Source: Lipingzhangella_A rawalii (GTDB taxonomy: Bacteria > Actinomycetota > Actinomycetes > Streptosporangiales > Streptosporangiaceae). From it: a stretch of 64,000 nucleotides of DNA. Both the position numbers and the translations under genes were made by a program. This document shows, one piece after another, positions 18,540-26,505 of this stretch. The stretch is from contig NZ_JAVLVT010000001.1 of the NCBI RefSeq assembly GCF_031628175.1, positions 868,001 to 932,000 on the forward strand, in the 5' to 3' direction. Position 1 is the first letter of the stretch. The number at the start of each line of letters is the position of its first letter. The notes under the pieces were generated by a model. The model saw nothing but the letters and a program-made list of their open reading frames with translations, searched no databases and was not told where the DNA came from.

Positions 18540-18983
18540 ATGCCTGTCGACGTGGAGGGACGCTACACAGTGACGCCAGATTCACCTTCGTCACGATACT
18601 CCCAGCCCCGGGACGTGCTCGCCGATCCCGACGTGCGGCTGGTTTCCGGGTACGCCCGTCTTCCGGACGCGGTGGCGAGCCATTCCCAGTACGAACGGCT
18701 CGGCGTGGTTCTGGCCGTGCGCGGCACCACGGGAGAGATTGTCGCCGCCGACACCACCCTGTTGACCGATCTCGCCAAGGAGTTCTTCCGCGTTCTCGTC
18801 GAGGGGTTGTCGGTATACGAGGACGTCTCCGAAATCGTGCAGCGGGTACAGACCCGCTACGCCGGGCAGTCCGGGGGTGCGCTGGCCACTGCCCTGCGTC
18901 GGTGTTTGGAGTCCTGCTACCAGCTGCGCACCGCCGACGAACCGAACCACACCGCGGGGGAAGCCGATGAGCGACGCCCATAA
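18540..18983 (+). CDS. DUF3870 domain protein
   Basis: This 147-residue protein matches the DUF3870 family by pattern: VSGYARLPDAVASHSQYERLG, then TGEIVAADTTLLTDLAKEF and a helical C-terminal half with RYAGQSGGALATALRR. No catalytic residues are known for the family. It overlaps the CoA-transferase start by 17 bases and leads a three-gene cassette with that transferase and an acyl-CoA dehydrogenase. A role in glutarate or related acyl-CoA metabolism is therefore inferred from context alone. Confidence 0.8.
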   Translation: MPVDVEGRYTVTPDSPSSRYSQPRDVLADPDVRLVSGYARLPDAVASHSQYERLGVVLAVRGTTGEIVAADTTLLTDLAKEFFRVLVEGLSVYEDVSEIVQRVQTRYAGQSGGALATALRRCLESCYQLRTADEPNHTAGEADERRP

Positions 18984-20226
18984 CCCACTCGCGGGAATCC
19001 GCGTTACCGACCTGTCTCGAGTGCTGGCCGGCCCCTACGCAACGATGCTGCTCAGCGACCTCGGCGCCGAGGTTGTCAAGGTTGAGCACCCCGGCACCGG
19101 GGACGATACCCGCGCCTGGGGTCCCCCATGGGCCCAGCCCGCCGACGACACGTCCACGGCCGCTCCGCAGGCTGCCTACTACCTCTCGGTGAACCGAGGC
19201 AAACGCAGCCTGGCCGTGGATATGAAACATCCGGACGGCCTGGCTGCGGTCCGGGAGCTGTGCAACAGCTCGCATATCGTAATCCAGAACTTCCGCCCTG
19301 GCACTGCCGAACGCCTCGGCCTGGGATACACCGAGCTGAGCTCGCGCAACCCTGCACTGGTGTACTGCTCGATCAGTGGCTTCGGTCCGAATCACGATCC
19401 CCCGGCCCGCCCCGGTTTCGATGTGGTCGTGCAGGCCGAGAGTGGACTGATGAGCGTCACCGGGCCCGCGGACGGAGAGCCCAGCAAGGTCGGAGTCGCT
19501 ATCACCGACGTACTCACCGGGCTCAACGCCGCAGTGGCCATCCTTGGGGCGCTCACCCAGGCGCAGGCCACCGGCGTCGGTGCGCATGTGTCCGCCTCTC
19601 TTATCAACTCGGCGCTCTCCGGGCTGGTGAACGTCAGCCAACACGCCCTCGTCACGGGAGAGGAACCGCAGCGCCAGGGGAACGCGCACGCGGCAATCGT
19701 GCCCTACCAGGCCTTTCCCACCGCGGACACGGAGCTGGTCATCGCGGCCGGCAACGACGCTCTGTACCAGCGCCTGTGTGCCGTGCTCGGCCGGGACGAC
19801 CTGGCAGGCGATCCGCGCTATGCCACGAACTCGGACCGGGTGGCCCACCGTGCGGAGCTGACAGCCGAGCTCTCGGCGGAGTTCCGGCGTCGTCCAGCGG
19901 CCGAGTGGACCAAACTTCTGGTCGCGGCGGGTGTTCCGGTGGGGCAGGTACGGGGGGTGCTGGATGCGATCCGTACGGCCGACGCCGTGGGAGATGCGGC
20001 GACGATGACGGTACAGCATCCGCAGTTGGGGGCTCTGGAACTGATCCGTCCGGGGTTCCGTCTGGGTTCCGGTGAGCCCACCGAGACGGGAGCCGAGGTC
20101 GCGGCCCCGGCTCCTCCCCTCCTGGGGCAGCACTCGCGGGAGATCCTGTGCGAGCTTGGCTGGTCCCGGGACAGAATCGCCGCGTTGCTGCACGACGGCG
20201 CCCTGGGCGTCGCAGACGTCGACTGA
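18967..20226 (+). CDS. Class III CoA-transferase (CaiB/BaiF), SUGCT-like
   Basis: This 419-residue transferase moves CoA between acids. The N-terminal VTDLSRVLAGPYATMLLSDLGAEVVKVE, the VNRGKRSLAVD block and the catalytic Asp181 in VAITDVLTGL identify family III. The stretch GFDVVVQAESGLMSVTG is close to the SUGCT (succinyl-CoA:glutarate CoA-transferase) pattern. Together with the glutaryl-CoA dehydrogenase-like gene that follows, it probably activates glutarate to glutaryl-CoA. The start is the ATG at 18967, with GGGGGAAG upstream inside the DUF3870 gene. The frame's longer upstream extension is rejected because it overlaps most of that gene's end. Confidence 0.85.
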   Translation: MSDAHNPLAGIRVTDLSRVLAGPYATMLLSDLGAEVVKVEHPGTGDDTRAWGPPWAQPADDTSTAAPQAAYYLSVNRGKRSLAVDMKHPDGLAAVRELCNSSHIVIQNFRPGTAERLGLGYTELSSRNPALVYCSISGFGPNHDPPARPGFDVVVQAESGLMSVTGPADGEPSKVGVAITDVLTGLNAAVAILGALTQAQATGVGAHVSASLINSALSGLVNVSQHALVTGEEPQRQGNAHAAIVPYQAFPTADTELVIAAGNDALYQRLCAVLGRDDLAGDPRYATNSDRVAHRAELTAELSAEFRRRPAAEWTKLLVAAGVPVGQVRGVLDAIRTADAVGDAATMTVQHPQLGALELIRPGFRLGSGEPTETGAEVAAPAPPLLGQHSREILCELGWSRDRIAALLHDGALGVADVD

Positions 20227-20255
20227 CACGAGGGACGAGAGAGAGGGACAGGTCC

Positions 20256-21446
20256 ATGAGCACCGGCGGCAAACCCCCCGCGCCCGATCCGCAGGACTTC
20301 CTGGGGCTGGACCGGGAGCTGGACACGGACGAGGTGACGGTCCGCGACACGGTCCGTGCCTTCGCCCGTAGCACGCTGTATCCCCACATCGCGGAGTGGT
20401 TCGACGCCGGGACCATTCCGGAGCCGCGAACGCTCGCCAAATCGTTCGGAGAGCTCGGCCTGCTCGGCATGCATCTGGAGGGGTACGGCTGTGCCGGCAC
20501 CAGTGCTGTCAGCTACGGGGTGGCCTGCCGCGAACTGGAAGCGGTGGACTCCGGTATCCGCAGCTTCGTTTCTGTCCAGGGCTCGTTGGCTATGGCGGCA
20601 CTGTACAAGTACGGCTCGGAGGAACAGCGCCAGACCTGGCTTCCCGGAATGGCCACCGGCGATGTCATCGGGTGCTTCGGGCTGACCGAACCGGACGCCG
20701 GCAGCGATCCCGGCTCGATGCGGACCCGGGCCCGCCGCCAGGGTTCCGACTGGATCATCGACGGCACCAAGATGTGGATCACCAACGGTACCGTCGCCGA
20801 TGTCGCCGTGGTGTGGGCCCAGACCGACGAGGGGGTTCGTGGCTTCGTAGTGCCCACCGACACGCCCGGGTTCCAGGCGAACGTCATCCGACAGAAACTG
20901 TCCCTGCGAGCCTCGATCACCGCGGAGCTCGTCCTCGACGGCGTTCGACTCCCCGACTCGGCGCGACTTCCCGAGGTCGCGGGCTTGGGCGCGGCCCTTT
21001 CGTGCCTGAACGAAGCTCGCTACGGAATCGTCTGGGGAGCCGCCGGCGCCGCACGCGCGTGTTATGCGGCCGCCCTGGACTACACCGGAACCCGCGTGCA
21101 GTTCGGGCGGCCCATCGCGGGATTTCAGCTCACCCAGCGCCGACTCGCGGACATGGTCGTTGACGTCACCCACGCCGACATGACGGCCCTGCGAATCGGA
21201 CGGCTCAAAGACGCCGGGCAGTGTCATCACAACCATGTGAGTTTCGGCAAGTTCGCGAATGTCGCTGCCGCCCAGCGGGTGGCCAGCGCCGCGCGCGGCC
21301 TGCACGGCGCCAACGGGATCACTCTGGAGTATCCGGTCATGCGGCACATGGTCAATCTGGAGACGGTCGCCACCTACGAGGGCACCGAGGAAATCCACGC
21401 TCTGAGCGTGGGTCAGGCTGTGACCGGGCTCTCTTCTTTCCGTTAG
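20256..21446 (+). CDS. Acyl-CoA dehydrogenase, glutaryl-CoA dehydrogenase-like
   Basis: This 396-residue flavoenzyme has the acyl-CoA dehydrogenase fold. GCFGLTEPDAGSDP and WIIDGTKMWITNG form the FAD and substrate region, TRVQFGRPIAGFQLTQ is the C-terminal helical motif, and the catalytic Glu is in TYEGTEEIHAL (about residue 375). The segment RSFVSVQGSLAM..KYGSEEQRQ is the glutaryl-CoA dehydrogenase pattern, which would oxidise and decarboxylate glutaryl-CoA to crotonyl-CoA. It follows the CoA-transferase by 29 bases with an AGAGGGA ribosome-binding site. Other acyl-CoA substrates cannot be excluded. Confidence 0.85.
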   Translation: MSTGGKPPAPDPQDFLGLDRELDTDEVTVRDTVRAFARSTLYPHIAEWFDAGTIPEPRTLAKSFGELGLLGMHLEGYGCAGTSAVSYGVACRELEAVDSGIRSFVSVQGSLAMAALYKYGSEEQRQTWLPGMATGDVIGCFGLTEPDAGSDPGSMRTRARRQGSDWIIDGTKMWITNGTVADVAVVWAQTDEGVRGFVVPTDTPGFQANVIRQKLSLRASITAELVLDGVRLPDSARLPEVAGLGAALSCLNEARYGIVWGAAGAARACYAAALDYTGTRVQFGRPIAGFQLTQRRLADMVVDVTHADMTALRIGRLKDAGQCHHNHVSFGKFANVAAAQRVASAARGLHGANGITLEYPVMRHMVNLETVATYEGTEEIHALSVGQAVTGLSSFR

Positions 21447-21543
21447 ATGTCGTGTCGTCGCCGTGTCCGTTCGTGGAACCGGTCCGGGCGTACCCGAGTC
21501 GCCCTTCTCAGTATGGTGGAAAGGGCGCGACGAGGGAGAGGCG

Positions 21544-22002
21544 ATGACGAACGACACGAGGCGGAGGACATCGGTGCGACGGATCGGCGATGCGGTCGTG
21601 GCGGGGTTCGTGCGGTACGGAATCGGACCGCACGAGGTCCAGCTGTTGACCACACGGGGCCGCAGGACCGGATTTCTGCGCACCACGCCGGTCAGCTTGG
21701 TGGACAACCTGCAAGGAAGATTCCTCGTGGCCGCCTACGGTCCGGTCGGCTGGGTGCACAACATTCGCGCCGATGGATTCGGCACTCTGCGCCGCGGCGG
21801 CTGGATCGAACTCATCAGTGTGCGAGAAGTCCCCGCGGAGCGTGCCGCCCCGGTCCTGCGGGAGTATCTGAGTGGGCCGCGGGCTGCCGTGGTGGGTCCG
21901 TACTTCGAGGCACGCGCCGATGATCCGTTGACTGCGTTCATCGCCGAGGCGGACCGTCATCCCGTGTTCGAGATCGTGCGCAGCCAGACCATCCGGGTAT
22001 AG
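21544..22002 (+). CDS. Nitroreductase family deazaflavin-dependent oxidoreductase
   Basis: This 152-residue split-barrel protein belongs to the F420-dependent Ddn-type family. Signature pieces are LLTTRGRRTGFLRTTPV and FLVAAYGPVGWVHNIRA, which bind the cofactor phosphate and ring. The known relatives use reduced F420 to reduce quinones or nitro compounds. The ATG at 21544 is preceded by GGGAGAGG. It is 97 bases after the acyl-CoA dehydrogenase gene and may be read through from that cassette. A strong hairpin terminates it. Confidence 0.8.
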   Translation: MTNDTRRRTSVRRIGDAVVAGFVRYGIGPHEVQLLTTRGRRTGFLRTTPVSLVDNLQGRFLVAAYGPVGWVHNIRADGFGTLRRGGWIELISVREVPAERAAPVLREYLSGPRAAVVGPYFEARADDPLTAFIAEADRHPVFEIVRSQTIRV

Positions 22003-22016
22003 GCGGCCGCAGATTC

Positions 22017-22061
22017 GCGGCGGTGGGGAGGGAGGCGCAGCCTCGCCCTCCCCACCGCCGC
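22017..22061. terminator. Bidirectional transcription terminator
   Basis: A perfect 16-bp GC stem (arms 22017-22032 and 22046-22061) with a 13-base loop that can itself pair as AGG/CCT. It lies between two convergent genes and is the strongest hairpin seen in the window. It lacks a long T-tract, as is common in actinobacteria. Confidence 0.8.
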
Positions 22062-22128
22062 CCCGTTCTGGGCTCGATCCCCGGGATCCTGGCGTTGGGG
22101 GCGCGTGACCCCAGGGATGGGGACGTGA

Positions 22129-22902
22129 CTACTCCGCGGACCCGGCCGCCCTGGTCTCGGGGGAGAACGCCGGCCTGCGGCGTCCGGCCCAGAGTGCAGC
22201 CACCCCCAGGCTGGCGGCGATGCCACCGCCCATCAGGATCTGGTGCACTGCGGTACCGGTGACCGGAAGCTGCTGACCAGCATCACTCACACTGGCTGTA
22301 TCAACGGCTTGGTCGTTGCTGACCGGTGCTTCGACCACAGCTCCCGTGTCCGTTCCGGGTGCCTGTGCCTGGTCGGGCCCCGACTCTCCGTCCGGTTGCT
22401 CGACGGGGGGCGGATCCGTCGGGGGCGGATCCGTTGCGGGTGGGTCATCATCCGGCGGGGGCTCCTCGTCCGGGGGATCTTCATCCGGCGGGGGCTCCTC
22501 ATCCGGAGGGTCCTCCGGTGGTGGATCCTCGGGTGGCGGGTCCTCCGGTGGTGGATCCTCCGGTGGCGGATCCTCCGGTGGCGGATCCTCCGGTGGCGGG
22601 TCCTCCGGTGGTGGATCCTCCGGTGGCGGATCCTCCGGTGGCGGATCCTCCGGTGGCGGATCCTCCAGCGGCAGTACGTCCGGCTGTGTCTCTCCCCCAG
22701 TCCCCTGAGCGTCCGGAGGCGGAACCTCCAGGTCCGGTAGCGTATCCACCTGGACTGGGGCCTCCGGCAATGGGGCCGCGTTCTGTTGAGCCTCCGGCGT
22801 CGGCTCTTCCTCGGTCGCATCAGCCGCCGCAGGCGAGGCCGACAGACCGAAGGCGATCAGTCCGGCAGCCGCCGCGCCCGCGGCGCGCGCCTTGTATGCC
22901 AT
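22129..22902 (-). CDS. LPXTG-anchored proline-rich repeat surface protein
   Basis: This 257-residue secreted protein is probably sortase-anchored. It has a signal peptide (residues 1-27, AAAGLIAFGLSASPAAA). A mature region of low complexity is dominated by about ten tandem EDPPP units (about residues 77-130) that grade into DEEPPP and TDPPP variants. The sorting signal is LPVTG at 212-216, followed by a hydrophobic helix and an RRR stop. There is no folded domain, so it may act as a stiff acidic stalk or spacer in the cell wall. A sortase gene is not visible in the window. Confidence 0.85.
   Translation of the reverse strand: MAYKARAAGAAAAGLIAFGLSASPAAADATEEEPTPEAQQNAAPLPEAPVQVDTLPDLEVPPPDAQGTGGETQPDVLPLEDPPPEDPPPEDPPPEDPPPEDPPPEDPPPEDPPPEDPPPEDPPPEDPPPEDPPDEEPPPDEDPPDEEPPPDDDPPATDPPPTDPPPVEQPDGESGPDQAQAPGTDTGAVVEAPVSNDQAVDTASVSDAGQQLPVTGTAVHQILMGGGIAASLGVAALWAGRRRPAFSPETRAAGSAE
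22507..22665. repeat. 15-bp tandem repeat coding for EDPPP
   Basis: About ten head-to-tail copies of a 15-bp unit (plus-strand form TCCTCCGGTGGYGGA) lie inside the LPXTG gene. Copies differ mainly at third codon positions, and the reading frame is kept because the unit is a multiple of three. Repeat-number variation between strains is expected. Confidence 0.9.
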
Positions 22903-22934
22903 GCATCTCCTTTCTCATTCACCGAGTCTCCCGA

Positions 22935-24356
22935 CTATTCGGGAGACAGTGCATAGAGGTGGTCGTCACCAGCGACCACGGCCCGACCATCGAGTAGACC
23001 CCAGGGACGAGCCGTATCCTCGGGCAGCGCCTCTGGTTCCCCCGACGTGTCGACCGCGAACGGTTCATCGTCGATGTCGCCATAGATCACCTCACCGCTC
23101 GCCCCGGTCGGGGCGAAGCCCTCGACGACACGGGCATCCCCCCGCTCCAGATCGACCAGGAGTGGCCCATACGCTCCCAAGCCGTCACCGGCGACCCAAC
23201 GCTGCTCGTGCACATCACCCACATCGACCGGGGCTGCCCCGATCGCGGCGCCGTCCCGGGCATCGTGAACGGCAATGACCGGATCATCATTGCCGTCTGT
23301 GGACTCCCACCGAGCCACCACATGCCGGGCGGAGGCCGTAAGAAGGCCCACGAGGTCGCCGGCATCGGTCGGAGCCTGTGGCTCGACAGTCCTCGTCTCG
23401 TTGTCGTCAACGGTTGTCCAGGACCATTCCCCGTCCCAGTCCAGGCTCAGCACGGCCTCATCGGTAGCTGCAAGGGCGCGCGTGTCGTCCGGAGCATCAA
23501 CGGGTTCCAGTGAACCGTCGTGGGGGACGAACACCTCATCCTCACCGGAGACCAAGACGCCTGTGCCAGCGAAGCTGAGGTCGGTGCCGGGGGGAAGATC
23601 GAATCGCTCCGGTTCTCCTCCGTCGGCGGGCCACATCCACCACTGGTCGTCTCCGACCAGCACCAGGAACTGGCGATCGCGATAATCCACGAACCGCAAC
23701 ACACCTTCGGCCGAGGGCACGGCCACCGGCAGTTCGGTACTCCACTCCTCGGCTCCGTTGGGTCCCACGACGCGAATTCGCTCCTGGGTGTCGAGCAGGG
23801 CGAGGCGCGTCCCGTCCGCGGTGACGGCCGGCCCGATGTCGAGCCGCACCGGCAGGTGCCAGGCAGCGGTGGTCCCGAACCCGGGAGGAGCAGTACGCGT
23901 GTCGAACTCGGCTCCGGGGGGCACCTCGACCCGAACCCGTTCACCAGCGTCCTGCGATGCTCCGGGCAGGGTCCAGAATCCGGCCTGGACAGCGAACACG
24001 CCACCGGCACCGAGGGCGAGCGCAGCCACTACGGCACCCACGGCGACCGCGCGAGCGCGGCCGCTCCGATTTCGCCTCGACACCTCCGCGGCGGTGCTGG
24101 TGTCCGTATCGGACAGGGCACGCACCACCCCATTGGGGCGTGCCAGGAGCCGATATCGGCTGGTGGTGTCCTGTGCCTCAACGACCAGGTCCGCCCCCGT
24201 GCGGGCCGCGGCCTCGGTGACCACGGCAAGCGCCGCCCGACGTGTCTCCTTCGCGTTCTGTCCGTAAACCCGGTGTGTGCGACCGTCGACACGGACGTCG
24301 GCATGGCTCTCGTCTACTGCGATCGTGATCCATGCGCCCACAGGCCCGGCATCCAT
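22935..24356 (-). CDS. Membrane-anchored propeller-like protein, unknown function
   Basis: This 473-residue protein has a cytoplasmic N-terminal domain (about 1-95), a single membrane helix (about 102-123) and an extracytoplasmic part of about 340 residues. The outer part has repeating beta patterns: LALLDTQERIRVVGPNG, FLVLVGDDQWWMWP, DDHLYALSPE. These resemble a PQQ-like or WD-type propeller. No catalytic motif is seen. The ATG at 24356 is chosen because GGGAGGT lies 7 bases upstream. It precedes the LPXTG gene by 32 bases on the same strand, so the two probably form a cell-envelope unit. Confidence 0.75.
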   Translation of the reverse strand: MDAGPVGAWITIAVDESHADVRVDGRTHRVYGQNAKETRRAALAVVTEAAARTGADLVVEAQDTTSRYRLLARPNGVVRALSDTDTSTAAEVSRRNRSGRARAVAVGAVVAALALGAGGVFAVQAGFWTLPGASQDAGERVRVEVPPGAEFDTRTAPPGFGTTAAWHLPVRLDIGPAVTADGTRLALLDTQERIRVVGPNGAEEWSTELPVAVPSAEGVLRFVDYRDRQFLVLVGDDQWWMWPADGGEPERFDLPPGTDLSFAGTGVLVSGEDEVFVPHDGSLEPVDAPDDTRALAATDEAVLSLDWDGEWSWTTVDDNETRTVEPQAPTDAGDLVGLLTASARHVVARWESTDGNDDPVIAVHDARDGAAIGAAPVDVGDVHEQRWVAGDGLGAYGPLLVDLERGDARVVEGFAPTGASGEVIYGDIDDEPFAVDTSGEPEALPEDTARPWGLLDGRAVVAGDDHLYALSPE

Positions 24357-24842
24357 CAGCCGACCTCCCGGCGTTGCCGCACACCAGACGGCGCCAACGA
24401 GCGCTGTTGGCCCGGAACGGGGAGCACGGTCCTCATGGTTCACTCACACAACATTCCGCATCGCCGGGCTTCAGGGGGCGCGGGAGACCGAAGCCCACCA
24501 ACCACGCCGGGAAACGACCCCTGCACGGACGGCTCCGCACGGGCCGGGACTTCCGGCACAGCGGGGCATTCACACCATCCGAGAGGATACTAACGCCGGC
24601 TACGTGGACGGGGCGCAGGCCCCCCGAACAGCGACACCGCTCCCGACACCGTCCCGCAGGGGCATCCGGGCACGGCAAGGAGACGATCCTGCTTCAACCA
24701 GCGATTTCGACCGCGGCAGGGTTGCGGATCACAGCGGTGGCCCCTGTGGCCACATCCGGCCGCGATACACGTTCGGGGCTGTGCCCCACAGTGGAACACA
24801 GCCCCGAAACTCCCCGAACTCAGCGGGGAGACGTTACCTGGC
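24357..24842. other. Intergenic region between the envelope gene pair and metK
   Basis: No gene is supported across these 486 bases. They hold the ribosome-binding site and promoter of the propeller-like gene (not confidently placed) and, at the metK end, a strong hairpin. Confidence 0.6.
24772..24808 (-). terminator. Terminator hairpin after metK
   Basis: TTCGGGGCTGTG and CACAGCCCCGAA pair perfectly over 12 bp with a 13-base loop, 35 bases beyond the metK stop codon. No T-tract follows on the minus strand. It would end the long pyr-metK transcription direction. Confidence 0.7.
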
Positions 24843-26036
24843 TCAGACGCCGGCGGCCGACTTCAGGGCCTCGACGCGGTCCGTACGCTCCCAGGTGAAG
24901 TCCGGGACCTCCCGGCCGAAGTGGCCGTAGGCGGCGGTCTGGGAGTAGATGGGCCGCAGCAGGTTCAGCTCACGGGCAATGGCCCCGGCACGCAGGTCGA
25001 AGACCTCGTGCACGGCCTTCTCGATGACCTCGGGAGCAACCTTCTCCGTGCCGAAGGTCTCGATGAAGACACCGACCGGGGCAGCCTTGCCGATCGCGTA
25101 GGCGGTCTGAACCTCGGCGCGGTCGGCGAGACCGGCAGCCACGATGTTCTTGGCGACCCAACGACCGGCGTAGGCGGCGGACCGGTCCACCTTCGACGGG
25201 TCCTTACCGGAGAAGGCACCGCCACCGTGGCGGGCATAGCCGCCGTAGGTGTCCACGATGATCTTCCGGCCGGTCAGACCGCAGTCGCCCATGGGGCCGC
25301 CGACCTCGAACCGGCCGGTGGGGTTGACGAGCAGACGGTAGTTGTCGGCTTCGAGACCGTACTGCCGGACGATCGGCTCGATGACGTGCTCCTTCACATC
25401 GGGCTGAAGGAGCTCGTTGAGGTCGATGTCCGGGGCGTGCTGGCTGGACAGCACCACAGTGTCCAGGCGCACCGGGCGATTGCCCTCGTACTCCACAGTG
25501 ACCTGCGTCTTGCCGTCCGGGCGCAGGTAGGGCACGGTGCCGTTCTTGCGGACCTCGGTCAGACGCTCCGCGAGAGCGTGCGACAGCCGGATCGGCAGCG
25601 GCATCAGTTCCGGGGTCTCGTTGTTGGCGTAGCCGAACATCAAGCCCTGGTCACCGGCACCCTGGCGGTCCAGCTCGTCGGTGTGCTGCTCCTCGCGGGT
25701 CTCGTAGGCGGTGTCGACACCCTGAGCAATGTCGGGGGACTGGGCGTCGATCGAAACGCTGACGCCACAGGAATCGCCGTCGAAGCCTTTAGCGGAGGAG
25801 TCGTAGCCAATTTCCAGGATCTTCTTGCGCACGATCGCTGGAATGTCGACGTAGGTCTGCGTGGTCACCTCGCCGGCGATGTGGACCTGACCGGTCGTGA
25901 TCATGGTCTCGACGGCGACCCGGCTCTTGGGGTCGTCCACGAGCATCGCGTCGAGGATCGCGTCACTGATCTGGTCGGCCATCTTGTCGGGGTGACCTTC
26001 GGTGACCGACTCGGAAGTGAAAAGGCGGCGGGACAC
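24843..26036 (-). CDS. metK: S-adenosylmethionine synthetase
   Basis: This 397-residue enzyme makes SAM from methionine and ATP. Conserved blocks are SESVTEGHPDKMADQISDA, GAGDQGLMFGYA (methionine-binding loop), the P-loop-like GGGAFSGKDPSKVDRSAAY and the C-terminal AAYGHFGR. The GTG at 26036 is supported by AAGGAG 9 bases upstream. It is separated from coaBC by 469 bases, so it likely has its own promoter as well as read-through. Confidence 0.97.
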   Translation of the reverse strand: MSRRLFTSESVTEGHPDKMADQISDAILDAMLVDDPKSRVAVETMITTGQVHIAGEVTTQTYVDIPAIVRKKILEIGYDSSAKGFDGDSCGVSVSIDAQSPDIAQGVDTAYETREEQHTDELDRQGAGDQGLMFGYANNETPELMPLPIRLSHALAERLTEVRKNGTVPYLRPDGKTQVTVEYEGNRPVRLDTVVLSSQHAPDIDLNELLQPDVKEHVIEPIVRQYGLEADNYRLLVNPTGRFEVGGPMGDCGLTGRKIIVDTYGGYARHGGGAFSGKDPSKVDRSAAYAGRWVAKNIVAAGLADRAEVQTAYAIGKAAPVGVFIETFGTEKVAPEVIEKAVHEVFDLRAGAIARELNLLRPIYSQTAAYGHFGREVPDFTWERTDRVEALKSAAGV

Positions 26037-26505
26037 GTTATGTGACTCCTTGCAGCGGCTGCTGGCTTACAGTTTGGCCACACTGACCGGCCTCCGACAG
26101 ACCGGTTCTCCCGGCTGTCAGACACCGACCAGCGCGTTCGCTTTCGCCACCACTCTAGTGGGCCGCCGGTCGGCCGCACCGGCCAGGTCATGGTCAGCGG
26201 CCTGCATGAGCCGCCACCCCGTCGCCCTCAGCCTGGGCACGAGGACCGCATATCCCCTACTCAGCCGGCACTCTCGCCTTCGTGATGCAGATCACACCAT
26301 TTTCTTACACCTACCCCCGAATGTCGGATTCCACCGGAAATATCCGTGCCACACTGCGAATCGAGTCGCTCTTTGCGCAACAAATAGACCGGAAACCGCC
26401 GAACACGAATATCGCCATACGCATACAGACAATCATGCGGGGTAATCACCGGACGGGCGGCAATCGCTCGATCGCCTCCGCAGTGCAGGCCCGCGAACCG
26501 GCGAT
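26037..26505. other. metK upstream region
   Basis: No gene is supported. About 26280-26440 is A/T-richer than its surroundings. Features seen are a CRP-like palindrome (26281-26296) and a hairpin at 26095-26118 (GACAG-CCGG arms with one bulge on the minus strand). I looked for SAM-I, SAM-II and SAM-IV riboswitch signatures here and did not find them. Confidence 0.55.
26281..26296. promoter_or_regulatory. CRP/GlxR-like binding site upstream of metK
   Basis: CGTGATGCAGATCACA matches TGTGA-N6-TCACA at 9 of 10 defined positions. Actinobacterial cAMP-receptor-type regulators recognise this palindrome. It lies 245 bases before metK, far for direct activation, so the target promoter is uncertain. 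Confidence 0.5.

Noticed and set aside
18527..18970. 147-codon frame overlapping the DUF3870 gene
   Set aside because: It overlaps almost all of the DUF3870 gene in another frame and is Arg-rich without homology; the DUF3870 frame has the family pattern.
22500..22670. Regular short repeats resembling a CRISPR array
   Set aside because: The units are contiguous without spacers, keep an open reading frame and encode EDPPP inside a secreted protein.
26037..26290. Possible SAM riboswitch before metK
   Set aside because: A hairpin is present, but none of the conserved SAM-I, SAM-II or SAM-IV core sequences was found.
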